This document shows positions 1-11,168 of a DNA stretch of 64,000 nucleotides, in pieces. The stretch is from Scatophagus argus (lineage: Eukaryota; Chordata; Actinopteri; Scatophagidae). The position numbers and the translations under genes are program-made. The stretch spans positions 16,612,001-16,676,000 of the forward strand of contig NC_058501.1 in assembly GCF_020382885.2 (NCBI RefSeq), given 5' to 3'. The first letter of the stretch is position 1. Every line of letters starts with the position of its first letter. The notes beneath the pieces were generated by a model, which saw only the letters and a list, made by a program, of their open reading frames with translations, did not search any database and had not been told where the DNA came from.

Positions 1-829
1 CTGCGTTGTTTTATGTCATTCTCTATAAATCATATAGTCAGAATTTACTGTTGTTGCTATTATCTCTCTGACATACCCCTCGCTGCTGTCTGTTGATACG
101 CGTGTAATGTTTTGTCTCATCCTGGCCTCTACATCAATATGATCTGTTGTACTCTCAGTGTTCAGGTGTGTGAAAGTGTGAGGGGGGGTTTGATGGAGGG
201 GAAACCTATCAAAGCTAAGTTTTCATTTTACAGATAAGAGCTGTTGTTTATTTTCAAAATATTACATCTCAGTTTTGAAGGCAAAACATGGCCTGATGTT
301 CTTGTGTGTTGCTTTGACTCCAACAAAAGAAAAAGAAAATCTCAAATCACGACAAGAAATGTGAGTTTTATGTTTCATACTGATCCCTGTGATGAAAAAA
401 AATGTTACCTTTTAATGGTAGATGAGTGAAATGAGAGACTGCGATTTGCTTCTAACAAATGTAGTCGTGACGGGTGACAAACGGAAGGACTTCATACGCT
501 GTTTTAGAGAAAATAAAACTTGTAACGCTGCTTTTCTGAAAAACCTTCTTTTTTTGTTTTTTCTTTATCTTGACCATGATGTCAGCTGTCTGGTTTTAAA
601 CTCCTCACCACAACCTTTGCTCCTGTCGTTCAACCTTGATCTGTCGTCCGTCTTTGTGTAACTGAACCTGCAGCGCTCTCTGGTTGGAGCCGCGTGTGCA
701 CTCCATCATTCACTGTCACTGTGGCACGATATCATCCCTCTTCTTCACTACTGCCTCCTCTTCCACTATCTCTACCTCTCCGTCTCTCTTCCCTTCCTAT
801 CTCGCCTCAATCTCTCACCCCCCCTCCCC

Positions 830-830
<1 letters not shown>

Positions 831-864
<34 letters not shown>
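831..864. repeat. (CT)n microsatellite
   Basis: Seventeen uninterrupted CT units, preceded by a C-rich pyrimidine stretch. Simple repeat. Confidence 0.95.
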
Positions 865-866
<2 letters not shown>

Positions 867-937
867 GCCCTGAGGTCAGAGTGTGCTGTGGACTATTGAT
901 ATCGTTACTAAAAATATAGGATTCCTCCACCAGCCAA

Positions 938-947
938 CTAAAAATAG
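938..947 (+). promoter_or_regulatory. MEF2-type site upstream of cacng7
   Basis: CTAAAAATAG matches the MEF2 consensus YTA(A/T)4TAR exactly. A second near match, CTAAAAATAT, lies 30 bp upstream at 908-917. MEF2 factors act in neurons and muscle. The site is seen in the sequence; its function is inferred, and AT-rich DNA yields such sites by chance. Confidence 0.25.
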
Positions 948-1754
948 ACTGAGGGACATGATCCACAGGAGACAAAGGAGGAGGGAGCAAGAGGAAGAGG
1001 AGGAGAGGGATGAAGAAAGAAGGAGGTTACTAGCTGTGCCATTTTGCTGGTATTCATCTGCACTCGTAATGTGGGGTGAAGTGAGAGTGCTGAGGAAACT
1101 ACAGCACATACTGTGTATTTTACTTCATATTTGGTGTTCTATACTGTAAATCTGTGTGATGTGGACTGGAGTCCAAGTACAGTATCAACAGAACATGTTG
1201 CAAACCTTTGAGCTTTACAGCTTAAGTAAAACAATTTTAAACCTGGAGGATAACAAATAAGAAATGACTTCAATCAATCACACAAATAAACTTTATGTGT
1301 GAGTTATAGAATCTTTCAAGTTAGTACAGTTCTTGTTTTTTTAATTGGGTTTTTTTTTTACAGACTGACAGTACAAATAAAAATGGAACAATTTAAGACA
1401 AGTGTACAAAAATGTAACATTGAAATGGATGAAAATAGATTTACATTGTACATTATCACGCTGCTGTTTAGAAACTTACCGCAAGAATATAATAGGAAAC
1501 AAATCATTTAAAAAAAAGGCCATGCATGTGATAAAATGAGAAATACCCCCACCCCATCCCTTTCTCACCCCCCCCCCTTCTCTCTCTCTCTCTCTCCCCC
1601 TCCATCACTTCTCCCTCCTGCTCTCGCTATGTCTCTTTTGTAGCCAAAGTAGCACGCTGAACCAATCCACCGCAGTGCCTGGGACAGATTGAGTGAAAGA
1701 GAGAGTGAGGAATTTAGAGGATGGGTAAGGGGGCTTAAGGGAAAACACACAGGA

Positions 1755-1756
1755 GT

Positions 1757-1848
<92 letters not shown>
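1755..1848. repeat. (GA)n polypurine tract at the putative cacng7 promoter
   Basis: About 94 bp of almost pure GA repeat with three small interruptions. It ends about 73 bp before a consensus splice donor at 1922 that probably closes the first, non-coding exon of cacng7. Such a tract may act as a GAGA-type promoter element or adopt H-DNA. Confidence 0.9.
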
Positions 1849-1849
<1 letters not shown>

Positions 1850-1850
<1 letters not shown>

Positions 1851-1921
1851 AAAAACCCACCAAGCCTCCCCGCTGCGAGCTTTCTTGGCTACTGACGTGT
1901 GCGCACGACTCTCGTGGCAGG
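1850..1921 (+). other. cacng7: probable non-coding first exon of cacng7 (5' UTR)
   Basis: A CpG-containing segment follows the GA tract and ends GGCAGG at a perfect donor, GTGAGT, at 1922. The first coding exon of cacng7 starts directly at a splice acceptor (CAG before the ATG at 5614), so an upstream leader exon must exist; this is the best candidate on the strand. The exon start is not defined. It would be joined to 5614 across a 3.7-kb intron. Confidence 0.45.
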
Positions 1922-3263
1922 GTGAGTATTATTCTTCTTTTAATTAAGTACAGTTATACGTTTCCCGGCAGTAATTGTTAGGATAACACCTTTTCAACCT
2001 GTCTCAGTCAATTTCATATGTATGTGTTTATGATGACAGCTGCGAAAAGAGCATCGTTCCTAACGTGTCCTCCTGTCGTGTTTAGCGTGAAAGACAGCCT
2101 CTCATCTTCACGTGAGAGCGCTCAGGAAGATCACAGTTAAATGTTACCTGGTCGGGTCTGGTCTAGGGTCTGCTTTCCGTCTTTTTCCCTCCCCACACCA
2201 TTTCATCCCAATTTTCGGTCTGAGTCGCTCACATGCTCTCCTATCTGTTTATCATCTCCAAACTCCGCGTGTGAGTGTGTGTGACAGCAGGGAGGAAGAG
2301 GAGGTTTCTGAACAATCCTGTGCTCACATTACAGCCTCGCTCCTCTGCCGTTAAACATAAACAGATCCCATTTTACGTACATGTCAGTAGTTTGCATGAA
2401 ATTTGATGTGAATGTCGAACTGTGCGCTCGGCTTCGTGAAAAACGGCACGAGTTTCACCGAAGTGTGGCTGCGCAGCTGAAATGCTTTGACATATCGTGA
2501 GCAAACCCACCCATTGAGTCACGATATCGACGTTTAGTCGTTATGAAGTCATTTATTTTCCACTTCATCTTCCTCTCTCGCTGATTTTGAGATTCCCCAC
2601 AGTCAAGGTTGGTTAGTTAAGCACAGGTGTAGGCGCATCTCCGCCGTGCGCGTCCATGTTGGGTACTCCTGCCATTTTTTGGGCCAAGGTCTTTTCCTGT
2701 GTTAACCTATATCTGGTACATGTACTCATGCTGTTCCGTCTTAAAGACTCCCTCTCTCTCTCTCTCTCTCCGAGCGTAGTTTCATCCTCCCTCTCTCAGT
2801 TCTCCCTCCCTCTTTTCACCCACATCCTCCTCTGTTATTCATCTCTCCCTCTTTCTTTTGGTGTCCTCCTCTTCTATGAGGCTTAGAGGTGATGTCAGTC
2901 TGCAGATTGTGACAGATTACAGAGAATTAAACCTTTTGTCCCCCCATGTGGCTCCTATCTAACAAATTCAATTGGCTCATTACTTTCTGGGTGAGGGAGC
3001 TGTGGGGCCTGTCTCGGAGCGCTAAAATGGGATTGTTATCACAAATCTAACAGGCAACACGAATTTTTTCGCTCAGTCTCAATCCCAAGTCTACAATGGT
3101 TATGTCTCCAAAAGCTGCAACAGTATGGGACTTTTTTTTGGCTGATGTGAGCACAATACATACTTCATTTGAGTCCAAATCTATTAAAAGCCAGAAGGAT
3201 ACACCTTATTTGTTGGGGTTGACTGCGTTTTCTGTTTCATTGGCAGCCTGTGAGAGAGATGAG

Positions 3264-3284
3264 GGTGCTGTCCGTGGTGCTGAA
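3264..3284 (-). promoter_or_regulatory. RE1/NRSE silencer element (REST binding site)
   Basis: On the minus strand this 21-bp stretch reads TTCAGCACC, then AC, then GGACAGCACC. It matches the canonical neuron-restrictive silencer 21-mer at 20 positions, differing only at position 19 (A for G). Both half-sites and their canonical spacing are intact. It lies between the putative leader exon and the first coding exon of cacng7. REST represses neuronal genes outside neurons, which fits a brain AMPA-receptor auxiliary subunit. The match is seen directly; REST occupancy is inferred. Confidence 0.8.
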
Positions 3285-3429
3285 CAAGTCTGGATGAGCC
3301 ACTTGGGCACATCCACTTCATTTCTGCAGTGTTGCAACTCCAATTGATTCACACACCTTCTTGGCCACTTTGGTACATCCTTCAACTGCTGGAAGGTGTG
3401 ATTGTTGATTCCCCACTCCCCTTGGTCCT

Positions 3430-3474
3430 CTGGTTTTCTTTAAAACCAGAGGGCCTGGTTTTAAAGAAAACCAG
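3430..3474. repeat. perfect 20-bp inverted repeat with 5-bp spacer
   Basis: Two 20-bp arms, 3430-3449 and 3455-3474, are exact reverse complements. Each arm is itself a small palindrome: CTGGTTTT, a 4-nt loop (CTTT or AAAG), then AAAACCAG. The pairing stops at a T-T mismatch on each side. The structure could extrude as a cruciform or fold as a hairpin in the leader intron RNA of cacng7. Confidence 0.9.
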
Positions 3475-5613
3475 TGCTTTCAGTCATTTTGGTGAGTTGT
3501 TTTGATTTCACAGAGGCAACAAGAGATTACTCAGACTCTCTCAGTTACTCTGGCTTAAACTCTTGTCCACCAGCAGCAATTGCAACTTCAGGGCCACAAC
3601 CCCTGATCAAAGAAGAAAAACAGAAGAGAAAGTGGTGGCAGGGCAGCAGCAAACTGGTCAATCCTCAGCTGTGGCATCACATCGGGGTGGCAGTTTGCAT
3701 CCTGCCATTTGTAAATCTTGTAATGTTCATTTGTCCTGTTTGTCCAGCTGGATTGTCAGTCATTAGTCATACTTTTCCTCTCACATCTGCCACAAATTGC
3801 CATTTCTCAGAGGATTTCTCTGACGTGTACCACCAGCCGGCTCTGTTCTTACACATATGGCTCACTCATAAAAGAAGCTCTATTCATCTCTGGTGCTGCA
3901 AGGAACTGAAGCACCTTCCCTAGTGGCCATGTCTTGCACAATGACTGTCCAGATAAGATGAGGTTAAGCTTAATCTTTAATAGTTTCCCAATTCAATCAC
4001 TCTATCTTTCATAACTCTGATGGAGGAATAATAAAGTGGTTTTCATCTTTTAGTCATTGATTTGGCTTTCATCTTCTGTTATCAAAACCTTCTTACGCAC
4101 CTGAAAGAGAGGCAAGTTAATTTGTCAGCCTAAACATGAGAGATTTAACCATATTTTTCATGTAAACACCTCCCTCCATAAGACAGCAACAAGGTACACA
4201 AAGTCAGTGTCTGTTAGACTAAACGTTAGATACAAGAAACTTCAAAATCTTTTCAGCTGCAGCACTGTGAACATTTCATTCATGACAGTCAAACAGGCAG
4301 ACATAATGATTATTTTATGTGTCAGGGTCAGACACTGGTGTCAAAACTCCATTCAGTCCACAGTCCAGGCTGTAAACAGCACAGTATGTGTGATGATGGT
4401 GGAAAAGTTTTCTTGATACTCAGTGGGCCTCTGTTGCAGTCTTGAATGACTGTGGATTGAATGTCAGTGTGTATTTGCACTGTATTGTAGAGCAGATGCA
4501 TTCCTTCCTGGCCATAATTGGGCTCTTCTAGCCCGTTATTACAGCGTCACATTTCATTTACAGTGACTTTAGTGTACTCAAATGGCCTACACAGCCTGTG
4601 AGATAAAAGGTGATATTCACAGCAGGCACAGCAGGCATGCACTGACAAAACATGTGCAGCTGTACAGAAGGTGTCGACTTGGGAAAAGCTGCTGCTGAAA
4701 GAATTAAAATTGTTCCTATACTTTATATAATAGTGCCTAATTAAATGAGCACCTGGTGCATAAAAACAGCTAAGTGAACATATTGTAAAATCTAGTTTTT
4801 TATTGCACCAAACTTGTGTCTAAGTGGGAAAAAATATGTAAATTAGCAGAAGAGAGAAAAACAACATCAGAAAATAATCAGTGCAAAAGTGAAATACAAA
4901 GTAAGATGTGAAGTTATGAAGGTCAGCAGCATTACACTAATAACCCTCTCAGAGCGACACTAATAAGTCAACTAAATGAAAGTGATTACATTAAATACAG
5001 ACTGCACTCTGTTTTCCATATGCATTTGTTGTCCAATACCTGTCAAGTTGATGATACTGAGCAGAGGGCCAAATTGGGCAGAAGCCAGTGGCTGAACAAT
5101 CTCACACATAAACACAGAAACTCACAAATGCATACAGACAGCATGCTCAAAGGATTTGCAGTCGAGTTTTTCCCAGTCAACCAGAAGTAAGTCACAGAAA
5201 GATCATGTGTGAGTCACAGAGGACCCCCTCCTCCCTTTTCCTGATTTCTGAGTGTGTGTGTGTGTTTCTGTTATCTGTCTCTCAGTTTTTTAAATCCTTG
5301 CCTAACTTCAGCAGTTTACTCTGAAGTCATCATCTGTTGCTTTGGCTCCTCTCTGACCTTTAACAGGATTGGTTGCCACCGGATGTGTCACTAACTCATC
5401 TGTAGCAAAAAAAAAAATGAGGCGAGGCAGGAAGATGGCCAGTAGCTGTTTCCATGCGTGTGAATCACATGTCTGTCTCAGTGTCTTCGCCGTTTCTAAT
5501 GACCTCCCTCTGTGACCCCGTTCCAAATTTACCTACGCTTTTATCTCTGCGGTTCTGACGTGTAGTTCCTCTTCTCCACTAACACCTTTCCCTCCCTTCG
5601 TTCCACCCTCCAG

Positions 5614-6174
5614 ATGAGTTCGTGCAGCAGTCGTGCGTTGACCATCCTGTCCACTGTGTTTGGAGCCTGCGGGCTGCTGTTGGTGGGAGTGGCCGTGTCC
5701 ACAGACTACTGGCTGATCATGGTGGAGGGCATCATCCTGCAGCAGAACCAGAGCATGGAGGTGAAGATGGCGCTGCATTCAGGCCTCTGGAGAGTTTGCT
5801 TCGTGGCTGGTAGGAAGATAACAACAACGTGTCTGCATGTTCAGATTCTACTTCCACAGAAGATGGATACGAACACGTGCACAGACGCAAACACACAAAT
5901 ACAAACAACGCTGCTACGTGTGTGTGCATGTGTCCACATCATCACAGCGACAAACACACAGAAACAGACTGACTATACAAGCTGAATGGGAGAGCAGCAA
6001 GGCGACGAAAGAGAGGAAAGCAAGCTTCTGACCTCTAGAATCATAGATGTCACAAAACATAACTGTTACCTGTGAGCAGGACTACAATGGCCCCACATGC
6101 TTTTGGTTCATGTCTGCATGCATCACTGACTTTGATACTAAAAGCAAACCCCAACATTTTCCCTTTTCTCTGTA

Positions 6175-6211
<37 letters not shown>

Positions 6212-7869
6212 TACCACTCAGGATCAGAAAACGGGAGATGTGTTGCGTCAGAGTACTTCACTGAACCCGACATAGAGATCACCACTGAAAACACTGCAAA
6301 TATCCTCAGTGAGTAAAACAAATGATAACACATTACCTTCTGTGTGAGAGTCAGTCAGCACGAGTAACTGCAGAGTCCCCCTGCTGGTTGATTGTGGGTA
6401 CTGAAATATTAGAGCTGCAGCTACCAGTCGGATCATCCTCATGAATAAGATTTTGTGAAGTGATTTAAAATTAAATTTAAATTTAAACAGATCCAGGATA
6501 TAATTTTGTACAGGAAGTTTGAAGGGTGTATTTGGGGGAAATTTTGTTACCTTAATTGCTACCAGTATTTCAAAAATTCATTCTTCTGTTTGGAAAAAAA
6601 TCTAAAAGTTTTAATATCAGTTGACATTAGTTTATCATCAGCAGTCATTTTATCATACAGTATAAGATTCTGGGTTAAGGAGAACTTTTTAATGCATGTT
6701 GCATGTTGCTGTGCTTTGTTGAAATTTTTTAAAATATTTCTTATATCACGCAGCTGAAAAGCAATTAGAAACTGTGTGAAAAGTAAATATTGTTTCCCAT
6801 CTCCCTATTCCAGTTGAAGTTATGGCTAATCATATCTGCATATTATTGATTTTACTGCCTCTGATTACATTTTTAAGACTTTTAAAAGTCCAGAGATGCC
6901 ATCATTTACCTTTCCCAGTAGTTTAAGGACACATCTCAGCAGCTTTATTAAACAAGATGACCTCTTCTCCCTACAGAGATGGTGCGGACAGCAACACCCT
7001 TCCCGATGGTGTCGCTGCTCTTTGTCTTCACGGCCTTCGTCATCAGTAACATCGGGCACATCCGGCCTCAGCGCACCATCCTGGCTTTTGTGTCCGGCAT
7101 CTTCTTCATCCTCTCAGGTGGGACCCATTACTCATGTCCTGCTGTCACTCTGTGATTGATTACAGCAGCCTGGTGTGTCCTGTGTCACACATGGAGCTAC
7201 TCCATCACTGCTCTATTTTTAGTGTATGATGCAGGTGTGCAGGCTGTCATCAGAAAAGGTGACTATCAGTGAGAGTTTTCGGCTTTTGTTTTTTGACTTT
7301 GCATCACTTTGGAACTAAACATGGTCCATGTTATGCTTTCTTTGCATTCATATGATATGCAAAGGCAAAAATAATAACCCTGGGAAACAGTGTAAACACA
7401 TGCAACATTCCCACAGTAACATGAGTAGTTATTATTATTATTATTTTTTTTTTTTTTTCATTTTGATTTCCTGCATTGGTGTAGTTACCTTCTTGAACAG
7501 CAGGTGGCTGTAATGCTCATGCTTCTTGACCTCTGTGTGTGGAAAAGAGAGCCAGGAGTCAAATTGGAGCTCATGTTCTCTGAAGGCTGTTTCATTTGAC
7601 ACGTTTGAGGAGGAAGCGGCTCTGCAGAGCTCAAAGGAGCTTCAGACGGAGTCTGCCGCGACAGTTTCCACTTGCCATAGCAGGGAGCTGCTGATAAAGG
7701 GTGTAGGAGAATAATAGGCGTTATATAACTGGGGTTATGTAATGTTTATGGCCTGTGCTGGAAGTGTCGCAGTGTTTTACTTTATGAGGTATTTTGATAA
7801 TAGAGTGTTAACAAGGGGCAAGTGTATCAAATTGCTTTTCTTAGCAGTTAGATATTCTGCTGCACTAAG

Positions 7870-7913
<44 letters not shown>

Positions 7914-10900
7914 AACACTGCCCCCTCCCCTCCACTCCCCTCCTCCCACTTTAAACCTCCCCATCTTACTCACCAAGCTTCTCAGTTTTCTTTCCCTGTC
8001 CTTCCTCTCATTTCCTACACACTCCTTCATTCAGGGGACATTCTTTTTGTATTATATAGTCACTGTGGACGTGGTTGTGTTTGTGGACTGTTGAGTGATA
8101 TGAGCCCATTCTCCTGCAAAGGTGATCTGGTAAATATTGTAGTTTGGGTCGCTCATGTTCTGGTTGATATTACAGAAGCTGAGCTGTTCTAACATGGTTT
8201 GTTCACTTAGCCTCTTTCTCTCTGAATTTTTGTTTCTCTCTCAAACACACCAGACATCTTGTAGTCACATGATTTACCTCTATTTCTTCTTCCTTATGTC
8301 CCTCACATGCACACACACACATTTTCTTTTCTTCCATCCACTCTTAGTTTGCACCTGAATGTGCGATTCCCTCAGTTTTCACATGTTACTTATTTAGAGG
8401 AAGATGTACTTCCACTGCATGATTGACAGCAGCATGGGTTCTGCATTTTCCATGCTTTTCAATTTTAAATTGACAGCACAACCTCTTAAGCTGGCCATTT
8501 ATGTAAAGGACATAACCGCCTAACAGCCCTGTGGTACATCTGAATGTTGCATTGAAAGCTAAAAATACTCGAATTTGCTGCTTACAGCTTGCAGCTTTCT
8601 CTGAATATTGATTCTTCGATGTTGGCCATATGTTGCATCTCATGCATTTAACATGTCTAACGCAGGGTGGAGAGCATGTGAGTGTTCTTGGAGGAAGGGG
8701 TTTAAATGTTGCATGTGCTGCTTCTCGATGTTTTTTCACTTTTGAAAAACGATTTTTGGTTTTAGATACAGTTATTATACAATATATAGTCATTTCACAC
8801 CATAACATTTATATGCTGTATGTATCTGCTTCCTAAATGGCCTTTAAAACTACAGAGCCACTTCAACATTTTACTTCCTTTCACTCTTTACATTATCTCT
8901 ATTATAAATGTGCAAGTTCAGTTAGTAATCAAATTGTGACAATTAAATTAAAGGCACTTCTCTCGTGGGATAAGTAAGGGAAAGAAAATTGTTTAATTTA
9001 GATTAAATGGATATCTGCAGGCAACTCTGGCTCCTAGAACTTTCATTCATATACTACTAATTTAAGCAGCAAATCACCATAATGATAAAATGTTTTAATT
9101 AAATTTTTTTTTCACCCGACAACAACATGACTGGGATCAAAATGTCTACATTTAAAAATACTGATTTTGTGGTTTGAAGTCAGTGTGCATGTGATCCAAA
9201 CGTTCAGATCAGCCCACTCCAGCAAACTGATCTGACTGTTCTGACTGATGCAGACGAGTGGAGTTCACAGTTCAGTCTGATATCAGGCAAAGCATGCAGG
9301 TGCAGATGATGTACCTGCCAAGTCACAAGATGTTCACTCAAAACATCATCTCTAAAATGTTTATTGACATTTCCAAATGTAATTTTTTTCCCCCTTCAAT
9401 ATCCTGCAATTCAACTTCTGCTCACAGCAAGTAAAACATTATTATACTTTTTTATGTTATGTTTACAGACTCAAATCACTTAGTTAAGATTATGGATGGA
9501 TCACAGTCTTGGTTAAATAAAGTCAGACACCATCAGGCAGTAGGAGTTTACTTGATTAGCAATGTCTCTTTATTAATGTTAACATTTTGGAAGCTAATTG
9601 TTTTGCGTGGTCACTTCACATCCCGTCAGCCTCTCTGTCTCCTAAACCCTCACCACGCTGGTGCAGCTGTCTGGATTGCTATATAATGACCTCCTCACAC
9701 TCTCGCTCTCTCTCTCTCTCTCTATTATCAGACTTTCTTTCTCTCTCTCTCAGACTCGCTGTCATTGTTAATGTGCTGTGTGCAGGCCTCAGTCTGGTGG
9801 TGGGCCTGGTGCTCTACATCTCCAGTATTAATGACGAGGTGATGAACCGGCCGAGGGAACCCGAGCAGTTCTTCAACTATCACTACGGCTGGTCCTTCGC
9901 CTTCGCTGCCTCTTCCTTCTTGCTCAAAGAGGTCAGTCTGGGCTCTTTGTGTGCGTGTGTGTGTATGTGTGTGTGCGCGCGTGTGTGTGTGATAAAAATA
10001 AATATGGCAAAGAGAGCTAGAGGGTATATGTGTCCGTTTGCATGCATGTGCTTACAGAGAATATATCTTTATTTTGTTATTATTTTAATTTTAGTTTTTT
10101 TGGAATATTCCATGCTGAGGGTGCAAGCAGGTGAGATGATTAGTATGCTGTAGGTGATGTGAGATATCAGTGATGCAGAACTGCTGGGTTTGAGTGTACA
10201 TGTGTGTATGTGAGTGTGTGTGTGTGCTCATGTGTGCATTCATGCGTGGCGCAGTATCGTGTGAATCCTCTGCTCACCCCCCCAGTGGCCTCCTGCTTTT
10301 GCCTCTTCTTCCCATCATGCACAGCACTGCTCTCTAATGTGCTGCAGTGGACAGTTTGGTCAGTGTGACCTCCCCTCCTCTGTCCTTTCCATCACCTGCG
10401 TCTTTTCTCCACACTTTGGTCTCCTTCTTTTGCCTTCCCTTTTCCTTTTCAGTCTCTTTTATATAAGCTTAAAAGAACTTTCTGAATTGGTCAAAAAGCA
10501 CCTGTTTCCACCTTATACATTCAGTTTAACATTTCTTTCATCACAGTCACTTTCAGACGTCTAATTTCCCCAGCTATCACTTGTTACTACATCTTTGAAA
10601 ATGTATTTGTCTCTGAACTCAATTTATTTATGTAACCAAATCCCTCTCTCGCTGTCACATCTTATCTTCCCCTCATCTCTTCCTGCTTCCTCCTCTAACT
10701 CACTGTTCTCAGGGGGCTGGGGTGATGTCAGTCTATCTGTTTATGAAGCGCTATGCCGAGGAAGAGATGTACCGCCCCCATCCTGCACTCTACCGCCCCC
10801 GCCTGTCCGACAGCAGCGACTACAGCGGCCAGTTCCTTCACCCAGAATCCTCCTGGCCTCCACCGAAGCGAGGCCGCAGCACCTCCGAAGCCTCCAGTGA

Positions 10901-11168
10901 CATCTCCATCCAGCTCAACCAGGCACCCCCAGCGCCACCCAAAAGCAAGCTCCAAACATGTGGCCAGGGCAGCCCGCCTTCTGGATCCTCCTCTGCAGGG
11001 AGCTACCACATGCCCCCTCAGTCTGCTGGATACCCGTCCATGCACACCCTGATCCGGTCACACTCCTCACATCCCCAAGGCCAGGACCTTCCCGTCGCTG
11101 TGCCTCCATCACCTGTACCTCCCCCACATTATCACACACACATGCACATGAGCGCCTCACCCTGTTAG
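5614..11168 (+). CDS. cacng7: TARP gamma-7 (voltage-dependent calcium channel gamma-7 subunit), five coding exons
   Basis: Type II transmembrane AMPA-receptor regulatory protein, a claudin-fold plasma-membrane subunit that modulates AMPA-receptor gating and trafficking; it was first classed as a calcium channel gamma subunit. Coding exons: 5614-5809, 6222-6308, 6977-7117, 9786-9931 and 10713-11168. All phases agree and give 341 residues. Helix 1 is at about 8-30, with STDYW after it and the claudin GLW..C motif near residue 59. Helices 2, 3 and 4 lie near 103-122, 127-155 and 178-200. RTATPFPMVS, NIGHIRPQRT and RYAEEEMYRPHP are near-identical to mammalian gamma-7 as I recall it. The tail ends SASPC, like the gamma-5/7 pair. 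The tail is about 65 residues longer than the mammalian 275-residue protein because of a Pro/Ser/His-rich insert at about 250-330. The ATG sits directly on the splice acceptor. Gamma-5 is the alternative, but the neighbours and sequence favour gamma-7. Confidence 0.95.
6171..6211 (+). repeat. (TG)n tract forming the 3' splice-site region of cacng7 coding exon 2
   Basis: About 40 bp of TG/CG alternation ends 10 bp before the AG acceptor at 6220-6221. It stands where a polypyrimidine tract is expected; the nearest pyrimidine run (CCCTTTTCTC) is about 50 nt upstream of the acceptor. UG repeats are bound by TDP-43, as known for CFTR exon 9. Confidence 0.9.
7870..7912. repeat. (CT)n microsatellite in cacng7 intron
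   Basis: About 21 CT units inside the 2.7-kb intron between coding exons 3 and 4. The rest of that intron shows no coding signal. Confidence 0.95.
9948..9990 (+). repeat. (TG)n tract just after the cacng7 exon 4 donor
   Basis: A TG/CG-alternating tract starts 16 nt downstream of the GTCAGT donor at 9932. It is a simple repeat, here placed in an intron immediately beside a splice donor. Confidence 0.85.

Larger units (their letters stand above)
1..1754. other. upstream flank of cacng7, no gene recognised
   Basis: I see no convincing coding exon here. Short open frames run through simple repeats and have no recognisable domain. The stretch holds a (CT)n tract at 831-864 and an AT-rich block with one perfect MEF2-type site at 938-947. 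In mammals prkcg lies on this side of CACNG7, but no protein kinase C coding sequence is visible. The region is best read as intergenic DNA plus the distal promoter of cacng7. Confidence 0.5.

Noticed and set aside
1-700. Search for a prkcg 3' coding exon at the left edge
   Set aside because: Expected from mammalian gene order, but no kinase or C2 sequence is visible in any frame.
3474-3923. 149-codon plus-strand open frame in the cacng7 leader intron
   Set aside because: No recognisable domain or hydrophobic pattern, it begins inside the inverted repeat, and its composition matches surrounding intron DNA.
9587-9785. In-frame extension upstream of cacng7 exon 4
   Set aside because: It is intron sequence before a clear acceptor (GTGTGCAG at 9785); the conserved protein resumes exactly at the junction.
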